DNA of 56,735 nucleotides from Desulfurellaceae bacterium (GCA_021296095.1 JAGWBB010000021.1:1107-57841); one strand, 5' to 3'; positions 34,007-42,355 are shown, numbered from the stretch's first letter. Notes: a model not told the origin generated them from the letters alone. Made by a program: numbers and translations.

Positions 34007-35008
34007 CTATCGTGCGCCCGACACTCTCACCTCTCCTCCAGCCGTAGGCACGCCCCGCTCCTGGTCGTCCGCCGCCGTCTGCGGATACGGCATCCGGCCG
34101 CTGTTCACAATGTATACGCCCAGGCACACCCCCGCCACACCGGCGAGTTGGCTGGCCCCCATGTACTCACCGAGCAGCAGCCAACCGTACAGCACGGCAA
34201 ACACAGGCGACAGAAAGGTCAGCGCCGCCACCCGGGTTGCCGAGTTGCGTTGGATCAGCCAGGCATAGGCAACAAAGCCAAAGGCGGCCGACACAATGCC
34301 CAGGTACAGGATGGACACGACCGCCCGGCCGGAAAAAACAAACACGGCGTCCGCCTCCCACATCCAGGAAGACAGACCCAACAGCGGCCACGACATCCAG
34401 GACTGCCAACAGATCAGGGCCACCGGATGGATCCGACCGGCCACCCGCTTGGTCATCACCCCGGAGACAGCGGTGGCGACCGCGCCGCTCAGCACGATGG
34501 CGTCACCTATGAGGGTCGGCGTGATGCCGCCGCCAAGCTTGGCCAGAAACAGCACGATCACACCGCCAAAGGCCAGCCCCAGGCCGGACAGCTTGCGCAG
34601 GGTGAGTCGGTCACCAGGCAGGAAATACGGCGCCAGCAGGGCCAGGAAAATCGGCTGGGCGTAGAAGAAAACCGCCGCCCGGCCCGAAGTCGTTCGCGAC
34701 GTGCCAACGTAGGCAGCCACATTGGTGTAAAAAAACAAAACTCCCAGAATCAGCAGCAGCATGGCTTCGGTCCGTCCGAAGCGCAGCGGAACCCGCCGGT
34801 AGTAGGCCCAGCCGGTCAGCACCAGGCTGGTCAGCAGAAAGCGTAGCGCCCCGGCTCCCAGCGGGGGCATGTCCATCGTTCCGACCTTGATGGCGACAAA
34901 GGCGCCGCCCCAAATGGCACACAGTACGATCGTCAGACTCACGGCCAACAGGTCGAGGGGGGAGTCGGCTGAGACAGAGATACGGGTTGTCTGACTGCGC
35001 TGTGGCAT
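34007..35008 (-). CDS. EamA/DMT family permease
   Basis: A 333-residue inner-membrane protein with ten predicted helices in two EamA halves. LCAIWGGAFVAIKVG in helix 1 and ALRFLLTSLVLTGWAYY in helix 2 are typical of RhaT/YdcZ-like drug/metabolite exporters, and the second half repeats the pattern (GVMTKRVAG, YLGIVSAAFGFVAYAWLIQ). Members export amino acids, nucleosides or small toxins. The start at 35008 has no clear ribosome-binding site, and an internal ATG is possible. It is divergent from the MazEF pair at 35142 and follows the protease gene on the same strand after a gap of about 100 bp. Confidence 0.85.
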   Translation of the reverse strand: MPQRSQTTRISVSADSPLDLLAVSLTIVLCAIWGGAFVAIKVGTMDMPPLGAGALRFLLTSLVLTGWAYYRRVPLRFGRTEAMLLLILGVLFFYTNVAAYVGTSRTTSGRAAVFFYAQPIFLALLAPYFLPGDRLTLRKLSGLGLAFGGVIVLFLAKLGGGITPTLIGDAIVLSGAVATAVSGVMTKRVAGRIHPVALICWQSWMSWPLLGLSSWMWEADAVFVFSGRAVVSILYLGIVSAAFGFVAYAWLIQRNSATRVAALTFLSPVFAVLYGWLLLGEYMGASQLAGVAGVCLGVYIVNSGRMPYPQTAADDQERGVPTAGGEVRVSGAR

Positions 35009-35141
35009 CGGCTTGTTATAGCCAGTGACAGGACAGCGTCAAGCGGGAAAGGGGAATTTCCTGCACCTCCTGCGCCCTTGAGTTACGGCCGAATGGGGGA
35101 TATACCTTGGCTATACATTTGGTCATCCGAGGAGAAAAGCG

Positions 35142-35390
35142 ATGCTGACCAGGATTCAGAAATGGGGCAACAGCCAGGGGCTTCGGTTCACCAAGGCGCT
35201 TTTGGAAGAAGCCCAGATCAGCGTAGGCGACGAAGTGCAGGTGTCCGTCCACAAGGGGCGGATTGTCGTTGAACCCGTGACCAAGGTGCGAGGCAGATAC
35301 GACTTGGAGGCATTGGTAGCCAAAATGCCGAAAGGCTATCGGGCTGAAGAACTGGACTGGGGACCACCTGCCGGTAGGGAAGTCTGGTAA
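35142..35390 (+). CDS. mazE: AbrB/MazE-type antitoxin
   Basis: An 82-residue protein starting MLTRIQKWGNSQGLRFTKALLEEAQISVGDEVQVSV, the swapped-hairpin AbrB/MazE DNA-binding domain. The C-terminal half (YDLEALVAKMPKGYRAEELDWGPPAGREVW) is the toxin-wrapping tail. GAGGAGAAAAGCG precedes the ATG. The stop codon is immediately followed by the toxin start. It should repress its own promoter, which lies in 35009-35141. Confidence 0.9.
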   Translation: MLTRIQKWGNSQGLRFTKALLEEAQISVGDEVQVSVHKGRIVVEPVTKVRGRYDLEALVAKMPKGYRAEELDWGPPAGREVW

Positions 35391-35735
35391 ATGCCCAGAT
35401 ATGTCCCAGAGAAAGGGGATTTCGTGATCCTGACCTTTGACCCGCAGGCCGGACACGAGCAACGAGGCCGTCGGCCGGCACTGGTCGTCAGCAACACCTT
35501 GTTCAACCGTCATACCAGGCTTGCCATGGTGTGTCCCATAACCAATACCTTCAAGGACATTCCCTTTCATGTGGCGGTTCCCGACGAGTCGTCCCTGACC
35601 GGCTACATCATGGTCGAACAACTCAAGTCCGTTGATTGGGCGAGCCGGCAGGCGCGATTTGTTGAAAAAACTCCCGCAGCCGTGCTCAACGAGGTGCTGA
35701 GCCTGCTGGACGCCTGTCTCTACAACCCGCTGTGA
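35391..35735 (+). CDS. mazF: MazF family endoribonuclease toxin
   Basis: A 114-residue protein with PEKGDFVILTFDPQAGHEQRGRRPALVVSN at residues 6-35, TRLAMVCPITN, GYIMVEQLKSVDW and a C-terminal helix NEVLSLLDACL, all standard for ChpB/MazF toxins. It cleaves mRNA when free. It starts directly at the base after the antitoxin stop. It is complete. A truncated redoxin gene ends 26 bp after its stop on the other strand, as if this module or its insertion cut that gene. Confidence 0.92.
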   Translation: MPRYVPEKGDFVILTFDPQAGHEQRGRRPALVVSNTLFNRHTRLAMVCPITNTFKDIPFHVAVPDESSLTGYIMVEQLKSVDWASRQARFVEKTPAAVLNEVLSLLDACLYNPL

Positions 35736-35760
35736 CGGCGGTCAGCCACAAGGGCCACGC

Positions 35761-36096
35761 CTACCTTTTCCTGACCTCGGCCGAGCCGGCCTGACGGAAC
35801 AGTTCGTTCAAATACGGCGCGTAACGGGTTGAGATGGGGCAGGCGGTGTCGAGAAAGACGAGGACGAGCGGACGTGCCGTGTCGTCGAGTCCGAGCAGAT
35901 GGAGCCGCCCGTCAAGGTCGAGGCTGCGGCGTCCGATCAGACCGACCGGACCGTCCGCGCTCGGCGGCGGGATGTGGGCCTGTGGCACCAAGTCGGCCTG
36001 GGCCATATAGGGCGTGGCGGTCAGCTGACCAAAGACCAGACCGAAAACGGTCAGGCACGCTCCGACAGCCAGCAGCACTCGTGTCCTGTTCCGCAT
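35761..36096 (-). pseudogene. N-terminal fragment of a redoxin/thioredoxin-like protein
   Basis: A 111-codon frame with a signal-anchor (RVLLAVGACLTVFGLVFGQ), a linker, and RPLVLVFLDTACPISTRYAPYLNELFRQA, the first strand and helix of an AhpC/TSA-type redoxin with a single Cys. Homology should continue for at least 100 residues but the frame stops eight residues later, beside the end of mazF. The start at 36096 is preferred to 36102 because GGGAG then has proper spacing. It could still yield a short membrane peptide, but it is most simply a broken gene. Confidence 0.6.
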
Positions 36097-36152
36097 CAGC
36101 ATCTCCCTGAACCGGATTCATGATTAAGTGTTCATCCCTGGATTCATCCGGC

Positions 36153-37034
36153 TCAGCCCCTGGGCTGACGCTGGGCGAAATCCGCCGCGATCTCTCCCAG
36201 CGTGCACCAGCTCACCCCGGCGTGGCCGTTGATGTATTCGATCAGCCGCTCGTGCATCAGCAAGACCTGCGGGCGACCGCTCACATCCGGGTGGATGGTC
36301 ATCGCAAACACGGCGTAGTCGTACTCCCGGTACACCCAGTCGAACTGGTCGCGCCACAGCTGCTCAATATCGTGCGGATTGACAAAGCCGTGGCTGTTGG
36401 CCGACTTCTTGATGAACATCATCGGCGGCAGGTCGTCGAGGTACCAGCTGGCCGGGATCTCGACCAGATCCGTTTCCTGGCCGCGCTGCAGGGGCTTCAT
36501 CCACTCGGCGGCCGGTTTGGCGTAGTCGATGTTGGTCCACCGGTCGCCGACCCGGACGTAGTAGGGGTGGAAGTCGTTGTGCATCAGGCTGTGGTCATAC
36601 GCAAAGCCGTGCTTCAGCAGCAGCTCGTTGGTGATGGGAGAGAACTCCCACCACGGGGCCACATAGCCGGTCGGCCGTTTGCCCGCCACGCGCTCGATCA
36701 ACTCAATGCTCCTGAGCAGCACATCTTCTTCCTGCTGGGGCGTCATGGCAATCGGATTTTCGTGGGCGTAGCCGTGGGCACCGATCTCATGCCCGGCCTC
36801 GACGACCATCCGGGTCTGCTCGGGAAAGGTCTCGATCGAGTGGCCGGGCACGAACCAGGAGGTTGTGATGTCGTATTTGGCAAACAGCTTGACCAGACGC
36901 GGCACGCCGACCTCGCCGGCGAACAGCCCGCGCGAAATGTCGTCCGGCGAGTCCTCGCCGCCGTACGAGCCCAGCCAGCCGGCCACCGCATCCACGTCGA
37001 TACCGTAGGCAATTTTGATGTCTTTTGTCGCCAT
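36153..37034 (-). CDS. Polysaccharide deacetylase family protein
   Basis: A 293-residue NodB-fold protein without a signal peptide. GIDVDA near residue 12 provides the catalytic and metal Asp, and [10 protein letters not shown] near 90 gives the His-x3-His metal pair. [25 protein letters not shown] matches the later motifs. Cytoplasmic members of this group act on small imides, cyclic ureides or N-acyl compounds rather than on polysaccharide. GAAGGGAGT precedes the ATG. It is 66 bp downstream of the PuuE-like gene on the same strand, so both probably form one operon. Confidence 0.85.
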   Translation of the reverse strand: MATKDIKIAYGIDVDAVAGWLGSYGGEDSPDDISRGLFAGEVGVPRLVKLFAKYDITTSWFVPGHSIETFPEQTRMVVEAGHEIGAHGYAHENPIAMTPQQEEDVLLRSIELIERVAGKRPTGYVAPWWEFSPITNELLLKHGFAYDHSLMHNDFHPYYVRVGDRWTNIDYAKPAAEWMKPLQRGQETDLVEIPASWYLDDLPPMMFIKKSANSHGFVNPHDIEQLWRDQFDWVYREYDYAVFAMTIHPDVSGRPQVLLMHERLIEYINGHAGVSWCTLGEIAADFAQRQPRG

Positions 37035-37100
37035 GGGTGGTACTCCCTTCCGTCTCAGCTGCCCAATCATCGAGCCTGGGGAAAACCGAGTCAAGCCGCG

Positions 37101-38042
37101 TCAGCGGACGAACTCCGTGTGATGGTCCCGCCACCACCGGGCGATATCGATCCGCCGGGCAAACCACACCCCGCCCTTGTTCAGCGCGTAGTCGAGGAAC
37201 TCCCGCAGCGCGGCCGTCCGACCGGCCTGGCCGACCAGACGCGGATGGAGACCGATCGACATCATTTTGGGATAGCCGGCCGCCCCCTCGCGCCATAGCT
37301 CGTCCAGGCCGCGTTTGCAGGTCTCAAAGAAATCGGTCGGGCTGCCGTAGCCCTGGGGCAGGACGTAACGCGCGTCGTTATAAGTCAACGAATACGGCAC
37401 GATCAGATGCTGGCGGCCGTTCACCTCGGTAAAGTAGGGCAGGTCGTCGTTATAGGCGTCCGAGTCGTACACAAAGCCGCCCTCCTCGACGAGCAGCTCG
37501 CGGGTGTTGACGCTCGGCCCATAGCGACAGTACCAGCCCTGGGGACGCTGGCCACAGGTGTTCTGGATCGACTCGATGGCCCAGCGCAGCTGCTGGCGCT
37601 CTTCGTCGCGACTGAGCAGCCAGTGTTCGCTCCAGCGCCAGCCGTGCGAGCACGGCTCGTGGCCGCTGGCCTGCATCCACTGGCCGACTTCGGGGTTGCG
37701 CTCCAGAGCCACCGCGCAGGCGAAGAAGGTGGTCGGAATTCGATACTCGTCAAACAGCCGCAGCAGGCGCCAGATGCCGGCCCGGCTGCCGTACTCATAG
37801 ACCGACTCGGTACACAGATCGCGGTACTTGGGGTTCAGGGCGTAGTTGATCTCGGCCAGGCCCTCGTTGCGCTCATCGCCCAGCGGCTTGGCGTACTCGG
37901 AGCCCTCTTCGTAGTTGACGACCAGATTGACCGCCACCTGCGCCTCGTCGGGCCACACCACTTTCGGCAAACGGCGGCCATAGCCCACATAGTCGCGTTT
38001 GGGACCTGGAATAGCGCGGTCTTTGAGTTGTTCGGCTGCCAT
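37101..38042 (-). CDS. puuE: PuuE-type allantoinase-like polysaccharide deacetylase family protein
   Basis: A 313-residue protein. The N-terminus RDYVGYGRRLPKVVWPDEAQVAVNLVVNYEEGSEY and the core CSHGWRWSEHW (His-x3-Trp instead of His-x3-His) match the metal-independent PuuE allantoinase group. YCRYGPSVNTRELLVEEGGFVYDSDAYNDDLPY is a further family block. PuuE opens the hydantoin ring of allantoin. No other ureide genes are adjacent, so a related cyclic ureide or imide is possible. AAAGGAGGACGAACT precedes the ATG. It is divergent from a DUF1329 gene. Confidence 0.82.
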   Translation of the reverse strand: MAAEQLKDRAIPGPKRDYVGYGRRLPKVVWPDEAQVAVNLVVNYEEGSEYAKPLGDERNEGLAEINYALNPKYRDLCTESVYEYGSRAGIWRLLRLFDEYRIPTTFFACAVALERNPEVGQWMQASGHEPCSHGWRWSEHWLLSRDEERQQLRWAIESIQNTCGQRPQGWYCRYGPSVNTRELLVEEGGFVYDSDAYNDDLPYFTEVNGRQHLIVPYSLTYNDARYVLPQGYGSPTDFFETCKRGLDELWREGAAGYPKMMSIGLHPRLVGQAGRTAALREFLDYALNKGGVWFARRIDIARWWRDHHTEFVR

Positions 38043-38123
38043 AGTTCGTCCTCCTTTGTCTCACTCTGCCTTGACCTTCCGGGCCTGACAAGCCTAAAAG
38101 CGTTCGATATGAGAGACCCAGCC

Positions 38124-39455
38124 ATGACCCATCCCACCCGCCTGAGAATACTCCTGTGTCTGCTCGCCGTCTGGCTGCTGCTGCCCGTCTCGTCCGAGGC
38201 CGACCAGCGCAGCTGGCGCACGCTGGCCGAGTTGAGCGAGCAGGAGCGGGCCGCGTTCGACCCCCGCCCCCAGACCCCGCGCGACGCCCAGTACCCCTAC
38301 ATCCCGGCCGAGCGCTATCCGTTCGAGCCGCCCTACACGGCCGAGGAGATGGGCTTTCGGGCCATGGAGTTCAGCCACTCGCCACGCTGGTCGTGCAACC
38401 TGATCGATGTCAGCGGGACGCTGACCAGCGAGGGCTATCTGTTCACCTCCAAGCTCTACAGCCCGATCTTCTACGTGCCCAACGCCAGGGGGCTGACCGG
38501 CTTTGCCGGCGAGCTGTACGGCACCCTGCCGGGCCAGCCGACCCGTCAGATTACCGGCCAGGATATCTTTCCGCCCGAGACCTACGGCAACCAGATGAAC
38601 CTGATCCAGTACCGGACCGACCTGGAGCACCCCACCCGCTGGGACCTGTTCGTCTACACCGAGGGCATGCGCCGCGTCCGCCGCCAGCCGTCGCCGCGCC
38701 GGGGCGATAAACTCGCCCAGGGGGCGGAGGGCTTTGACGACGTGTTCGGGCGTGACCCGTGGGAGTTTGACTGGGAGGTCTTGGGCACGGACGTGCTGCA
38801 CGAAACCATCCGCTTTCCCTCCACCCGGCCGGCCCTCACCCTGGCCCGTCCCGACGGCACCTTCTACACGGTCGAGACCAAAGACTTTCGGCTGATGGGC
38901 GAGCCCTACCCCTTTTATACGGCCGACAACGGAGTCGCCTGCTGGGTGGTCAAAGCCCAGGCCAAAGAAGAATGGCTGCCCAACTACTACGCGCCGACGA
39001 TCGTGTACTGGCTTGACCAGCGCTACTTCTATCCACTGCGAATCGAACAGTACGGGCGCGACGGCAACCTGATCTTCATTGAAACCCGTCTGGCCGACCA
39101 TATGAACCCGCCCCTGGGCGACCAGGGCTACGGCATGCACTTCAACCACTACTGGGACGTGAGCATCGACTATATGCGCTACAGCGTGCACGACGCCCAT
39201 GTGCTACGCGAATGGTCGGAACAGGATCAAAAGGTCTTTTTCAGTCCTGCCGTGCTGCCCCGCAAGTGGCATTTTGCCCCGCTCAAGAGCCAGGTCGAGG
39301 TGACCTCGTCCGAGCAGTTTTTTCTGCGCCCCCACCTCGACCGCGACAAATTTCCCCAGCACCGCAAGATCGAGCTGCCCGCCGCCATCGAGGAACGGGT
39401 CGCCGCCCAGGAGGCGGCCGGCTATATCGTCTTCAGCGATGAAGACGGCGAGTAA
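38124..39455 (+). CDS. DUF1329 family protein, first copy
   Basis: A 443-residue exported protein with signal peptide LRILLCLLAVWLLLPVSSEA. The central block VYTEGMRRVRRQP, then FDDVFGRDPWEFDWEVLG, is the DUF1329 signature, and the C-terminal Tyr/Trp-rich strands fit its LolA/LolB-like beta fold. DUF1329 proteins are predicted outer-membrane or periplasmic carriers that occur with RND transporters and DUF1302 barrels. This copy stands alone, whereas a second one (44212-45495) sits in the RND cluster. The ATG at 38124 is preferred because GAGAG lies at the right distance; ATG 38109 is also in frame. It converges with a GST gene. Confidence 0.75.
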   Translation: MTHPTRLRILLCLLAVWLLLPVSSEADQRSWRTLAELSEQERAAFDPRPQTPRDAQYPYIPAERYPFEPPYTAEEMGFRAMEFSHSPRWSCNLIDVSGTLTSEGYLFTSKLYSPIFYVPNARGLTGFAGELYGTLPGQPTRQITGQDIFPPETYGNQMNLIQYRTDLEHPTRWDLFVYTEGMRRVRRQPSPRRGDKLAQGAEGFDDVFGRDPWEFDWEVLGTDVLHETIRFPSTRPALTLARPDGTFYTVETKDFRLMGEPYPFYTADNGVACWVVKAQAKEEWLPNYYAPTIVYWLDQRYFYPLRIEQYGRDGNLIFIETRLADHMNPPLGDQGYGMHFNHYWDVSIDYMRYSVHDAHVLREWSEQDQKVFFSPAVLPRKWHFAPLKSQVEVTSSEQFFLRPHLDRDKFPQHRKIELPAAIEERVAAQEAAGYIVFSDEDGE

Positions 39456-39457
39456 GA

Positions 39458-39473
39458 GCGACCAACCGGTCGC
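39458..39473. repeat. REP-like palindrome, degenerate copy
   Basis: GCGACC-AACC-GGTCGC, followed by CCCCTG, lies in the 27 bp between the convergent DUF1329 and GST stops. It is a shorter relative of the palindrome at 41354-41375 and may also act as a weak bidirectional terminator. Confidence 0.5.
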
Positions 39474-39482
39474 CCCTGCTGT

Positions 39483-40451
39483 TCAGACTCGGGCGTCCTC
39501 GGCGGCAAAAATCCGGGCCGGGCCTTTGGGCACGATGCCGGTCGGATTGACCCGGCCGATGCCGTAATAGCCGTGCTTGATGTGGTGAAAATCCACCGTC
39601 TCTTCAATGCCCGGCACCCGGTATAGGCGCCTGAGGTAGGCCGACAGATTCGGATAGTCAGCCACCCGCCGCAGGTTGCACTTGAACAGCCCGTGATAGG
39701 CGACATCAAACCGAATCAGCGTCACAAACGCCCGCCAGTCGGCCTCGGTGATCCGCTCGCCGCACAGATACGAACGGCCGCGAAGCCGCTCCTCCAACTC
39801 GTCCAGACACCCGAACACGTCGCTCACCGCCTCGTCGTAGGCAGCCTGGGAGACCGCAAAGCCGGTGCGGTACACGCCGTTGTTCAGCGCCTCGTACATA
39901 CGCGCGTTCAGCTGGTCAATCTCCGCCCGCAGTTCCGACGGATAGAAATCGACCGAGGCGTCGCCATAGGCGTCAAAGGCGCTGTTCAGCATGCGGATGA
40001 TGTCGGCCGACTCGTTGTTGACCATGGTGTGGCGGGCTTTGTCCCACAGCACCGGTACCGTCGTCCGGCCGCTGAAATGCGGGTCGGCCCGGGTGTAGAG
40101 TTCATGGACATAGCGGATATTGTACAGCGGGTCGGGAATCGAACCGGGGTAGTCGCCGAACTCCCAGCCCTCTTTGCCCATGGCCGGAAAGGAGAGCGAC
40201 ACCGAGATCACGTCTTCGAGTTTCTTGAGCTTGCGGTAGGCCAGGGTACGACACGCCCAGGGACACACCAGGGCGATATACAAATGGTAGCGACCCGGCT
40301 CGGCCTTGAAGCCGCCCACGCCGGTCGGACCGGGTGAGCCGTCGGGCGTGACCCAGTTGCGAAAGGTCGAGTCCCGACGGACAAAACGGCCCTGGGCGTC
40401 GGTCGGTTGTGGCGCCTGCGCGTCGTCTACCCATTTTCCGTCAATAAGCAT
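39483..40451 (-). CDS. Xi-class glutathione S-transferase (glutathionyl-hydroquinone reductase, YqjG/ECM4-like)
   Basis: A 322-residue protein with the active-site Cys63 in LVCPWACRT, the FRNWVTPDGSPGPTGVGGFKAEPGRYHLY N-terminal extension and the C-terminal RGRSYLCGERITEADWRAFVTLIRFD and FHHIKHGYYGIGRVNPTGIVP blocks. This fits glutathionyl-hydroquinone reductases, which remove glutathione from quinols formed during aromatic or chlorinated-compound breakdown. CAGGAGGCGAGC precedes the ATG. It lies 53 bp downstream of another GST-like gene on the same strand, an operon. Confidence 0.9.
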   Translation of the reverse strand: MLIDGKWVDDAQAPQPTDAQGRFVRRDSTFRNWVTPDGSPGPTGVGGFKAEPGRYHLYIALVCPWACRTLAYRKLKKLEDVISVSLSFPAMGKEGWEFGDYPGSIPDPLYNIRYVHELYTRADPHFSGRTTVPVLWDKARHTMVNNESADIIRMLNSAFDAYGDASVDFYPSELRAEIDQLNARMYEALNNGVYRTGFAVSQAAYDEAVSDVFGCLDELEERLRGRSYLCGERITEADWRAFVTLIRFDVAYHGLFKCNLRRVADYPNLSAYLRRLYRVPGIEETVDFHHIKHGYYGIGRVNPTGIVPKGPARIFAAEDARV

Positions 40452-40504
40452 GCTCGCCTCCTGTTGGTGTGGGCGTCCTACACGGTGGTGATTCCGGCTG
40501 TGTT

Positions 40505-41272
40505 TTACAACTCCATCGGCAGCACCAGATACTCGTCATAGATGAAGTCCCGGTGTTCGACCAGGGCCGGGTCGACCACGGCACTGATCTCCGGGTCGGC
40601 CGCCTCAAAGGCTTTGCGCAGCCCCTCGACCATCGGGCATTTGTCCGGCGGCAGGGGCGCGACCAGGGCGGCAAAGGTCGCCCAGTACACGTCCAGGGCG
40701 GTCAGGCTGTCGCCGAGCAGAAAGCGACCTGGGTGGGCGTGGAGCTGCTCGGACAACAGCTGCAAGACCTCAATCGTCCGTTTACGGACCTGGGGGCCGA
40801 CGCCGGGCCGATAGCCGTACTTCGAGCCAAGATACTGGGCGGCACCGGCATCCATGGGAAACTCGACTGCGGGGTCGAGCGCCCGATCAACCAGCACCAG
40901 CCGTATGCTCCAGCCAAAGCCCAGCTCACCGCAGACTTCGTGGGCCAGCCCGAACATGAGCGCCCGCTGGGCCGGGTCTTCGGGAATCAGCCGCGGCTCG
41001 GGCGCCAGCCGTTCGGCCAGCAGCAGGATTTCGGCCCAGCCCGAGCGGGCGGGTTCGTTCTCGTACATAATCGCCGGGCCGCTATCGACCCCGGTCCATT
41101 CGACCAGGGCCGAGTTGTCGCCACCCGGGAGATAGCGCGTGGCCACACACGGAAGCTGCTTGATGTGAAAGAAGCCCTTGGCCGCCTCGCCCCACGGGCT
41201 GGGCGCCCCACCGACAAACGCGCCACGCAGCCCAGGGCTGTTCTTGGCCGTTGCAACATCGACAAATTCCAT
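40505..41272 (-). CDS. Glutathione S-transferase-like protein
   Basis: A 255-residue protein with a degenerate thioredoxin-like N-terminus and a recognisable GST C-terminal domain (HPGRFLLGDSLTALDVYWATFAALVAPLP). The N-terminal GGAPSPWGEAAKGFFHIKQLP replaces the usual catalytic Ser/Cys/Tyr strand, so the chemistry is uncertain. AGGAGGACGAGAG precedes the ATG at 41272. The first 156 bases of this gene and its ribosome-binding site are duplicated at 42356-42526 in broken form. It is co-transcribed with the Xi-class GST and would originally have been divergent from the MDR gene now at 43240. Confidence 0.8.
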   Translation of the reverse strand: MEFVDVATAKNSPGLRGAFVGGAPSPWGEAAKGFFHIKQLPCVATRYLPGGDNSALVEWTGVDSGPAIMYENEPARSGWAEILLLAERLAPEPRLIPEDPAQRALMFGLAHEVCGELGFGWSIRLVLVDRALDPAVEFPMDAGAAQYLGSKYGYRPGVGPQVRKRTIEVLQLLSEQLHAHPGRFLLGDSLTALDVYWATFAALVAPLPPDKCPMVEGLRKAFEAADPEISAVVDPALVEHRDFIYDEYLVLPMEL

Positions 41273-41288
41273 CTCTCGTCCTCCTGTT
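41117..41288. repeat. Flank repeat A, intact copy (5' end and leader of the GST-like gene)
   Basis: This 172-bp segment holds the ribosome-binding site and first codons of the GST-like gene. A copy with about 93 percent identity, by eye, is at 42356-42526 in the same orientation. Confidence 0.85.
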
Positions 41289-41304
41289 ATGAATTATCGA
41301 CCGA

Positions 41305-41353
41305 TGTTTACACAAATCATCCGGTGCGATAAGCCTGCCCAACAGAAAGGAGC
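41305..41353. repeat. Flank repeat B, displaced copy of the MDR-gene leader
   Basis: This 49-bp stretch matches 43186-43234 at 45 of 49 positions and includes the AAAGGAG that serves as the ribosome-binding site of the MDR gene in the other copy. Here no MDR gene follows; an hsdS fragment does. Confidence 0.85.
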
Positions 41354-41375
41354 GGGGCGACCGACCGGTCGCCCC
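41354..41375. repeat. REP-like palindrome at the rearrangement junction
   Basis: GGGGCGACC-GACC-GGTCGCCCC, followed by TACCG, abuts repeat B exactly where the sequence stops matching the second copy. The same palindrome family occurs at 5900-5931 and 39458-39473. Confidence 0.7.
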
Positions 41376-41391
41376 TACCGGGCGTATCGCC

Positions 41392-41613
41392 ATGATCCAC
41401 AAGCTCAAACCCTATACTGCCTATAAGGACTCCGGCGTGGAGTGGTTGGGGGAGGTGCCAGCGCACTGGGAGGTTCTTCCAAATCGCGCGACGTTTTCCG
41501 AGGTGAATGACCGAGGACATCCACGAGAACAAATGCTCTCCGTGACAATCGCCGGGGGTGTTGTTCGACAAATGGTTGACCGGGTGTTCGACTTTTGGTC
41601 GTTCAGGTGTTGA
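41392..41613 (+). pseudogene. N-terminal fragment of a type I restriction specificity subunit (hsdS)
   Basis: The 73-codon frame begins LKPYTAYKDSGVEWLGEVPAHWEV, the hallmark start of HsdS proteins, and keeps family similarity through QMLSVTIAGGVVRQ at about residue 60. It then runs into unrelated codons and stops. A functional HsdS has some 400 residues with two target-recognition domains, and no hsdM or hsdR is nearby. This is a relic carried in with, or cut by, the toxin-antitoxin module that follows. Confidence 0.75.
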
Positions 41614-41644
41614 CAAAACGCACACGTTGGATGACGATTCGTCC

Positions 41645-41932
41645 GTGGAGACGCGCTTCGATTGGAGTACGGAGAAGAACCAACAACTCGTTGAGCAGCG
41701 AGGAATCTCCTTCGAGCGTGTCATCGCTGCTATCGAACAAGGTGGTCTGGTGAACGTACTGGAACACCCCAATCAGGAACGATACCCGGGACAGCTGATC
41801 TACGTAGTGGACATCGAACAATACCTCTCCCTCGTCCCCTTTGTGACTGAGGCGGACGGCTCGCGGTTCCTGAAGACGATCATCCCCAGCCGGAAGGCAA
41901 CGCGGGACTATCAGAGGAGGCAATCATCGTGA
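41645..41932 (+). CDS. BrnT-like toxin
   Basis: About 95 residues. The core RFDWSTEKNQQLVEQRGISFERVIAAIEQGG, then QLIYVVDIEQYLSLVPFVTEADGSRFLKTIIPSRKATRDY, resembles BrnT-type RNase toxins. The true start is uncertain: GTG 41645 (used here), TTG 41627 or an in-frame ATG at 41558, which would add unrelated residues from the hsdS side. The stop TGA overlaps the GTG start of the downstream antitoxin. The toxin-first order is typical of BrnT systems. Confidence 0.7.
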   Translation: METRFDWSTEKNQQLVEQRGISFERVIAAIEQGGLVNVLEHPNQERYPGQLIYVVDIEQYLSLVPFVTEADGSRFLKTIIPSRKATRDYQRRQSS

Positions 41933-42204
41933 ACGACCAGCTGAATTCCGAAGAGCGGGACATTGTGGAGAAGTTTGAGCGGGGCGAATTGCGGTCTGCT
42001 CGTGGGGCTGAACGTGAGATGGAGACCGCACGTCAGGCGGCCCGCAACACCTTTCACAAGACCCGGCGGGTCAATCTGCGGGTGACCGAACGTGACTTCA
42101 ACCTCGCCCACGCGCGGGCGCGGGAGGAAGGCATCCCGTATCAGACGCTTTTGTCGAGCGTCATCCACAAGTACTTATCGGGCCGGCTGACGGAGAAGAT
42201 ATAA
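41929..42204 (+). CDS. Antitoxin of the BrnT-like pair (CopG/BrnA-like)
   Basis: A 91-residue protein. The helical N-terminus SEERDIVEKFERGELRSARGAEREMETARQAARNT is followed by a ribbon-helix-helix-like domain (RVNLRVTERDFNLAHARAREEGIPYQTLLSSVIHKYLSGRL). It starts with GTG at 41929 overlapping the toxin stop, preceded by GAGGAGG. It should bind both the toxin and the operon promoter. Confidence 0.8.
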   Translation: MNDQLNSEERDIVEKFERGELRSARGAEREMETARQAARNTFHKTRRVNLRVTERDFNLAHARAREEGIPYQTLLSSVIHKYLSGRLTEKI

Positions 42205-42355
42205 GCGGTCACCTTGGAATTTTTCATGACAAAGAGTCAACATTTGTGGTTGAGGATAGCCCAGTTGCTTTCGGACCCAGGGTTTTTTGATGCGGAAAGC
42301 GAGCCGGTTTTAGCCGACTATCCCCTGTTCAATGCGCACGGCTTGGGACAAGCGC

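Noticed and set aside
37407-38123. In-frame N-terminal extension of the first DUF1329 protein
   Set aside because: It runs antisense through the PuuE-like gene. Signal peptide and ribosome-binding site place the start at 38124 or 38109.
41392-41613. Functional type I restriction-modification system
   Set aside because: Only about 60 residues of HsdS remain, and there is no hsdM or hsdR.
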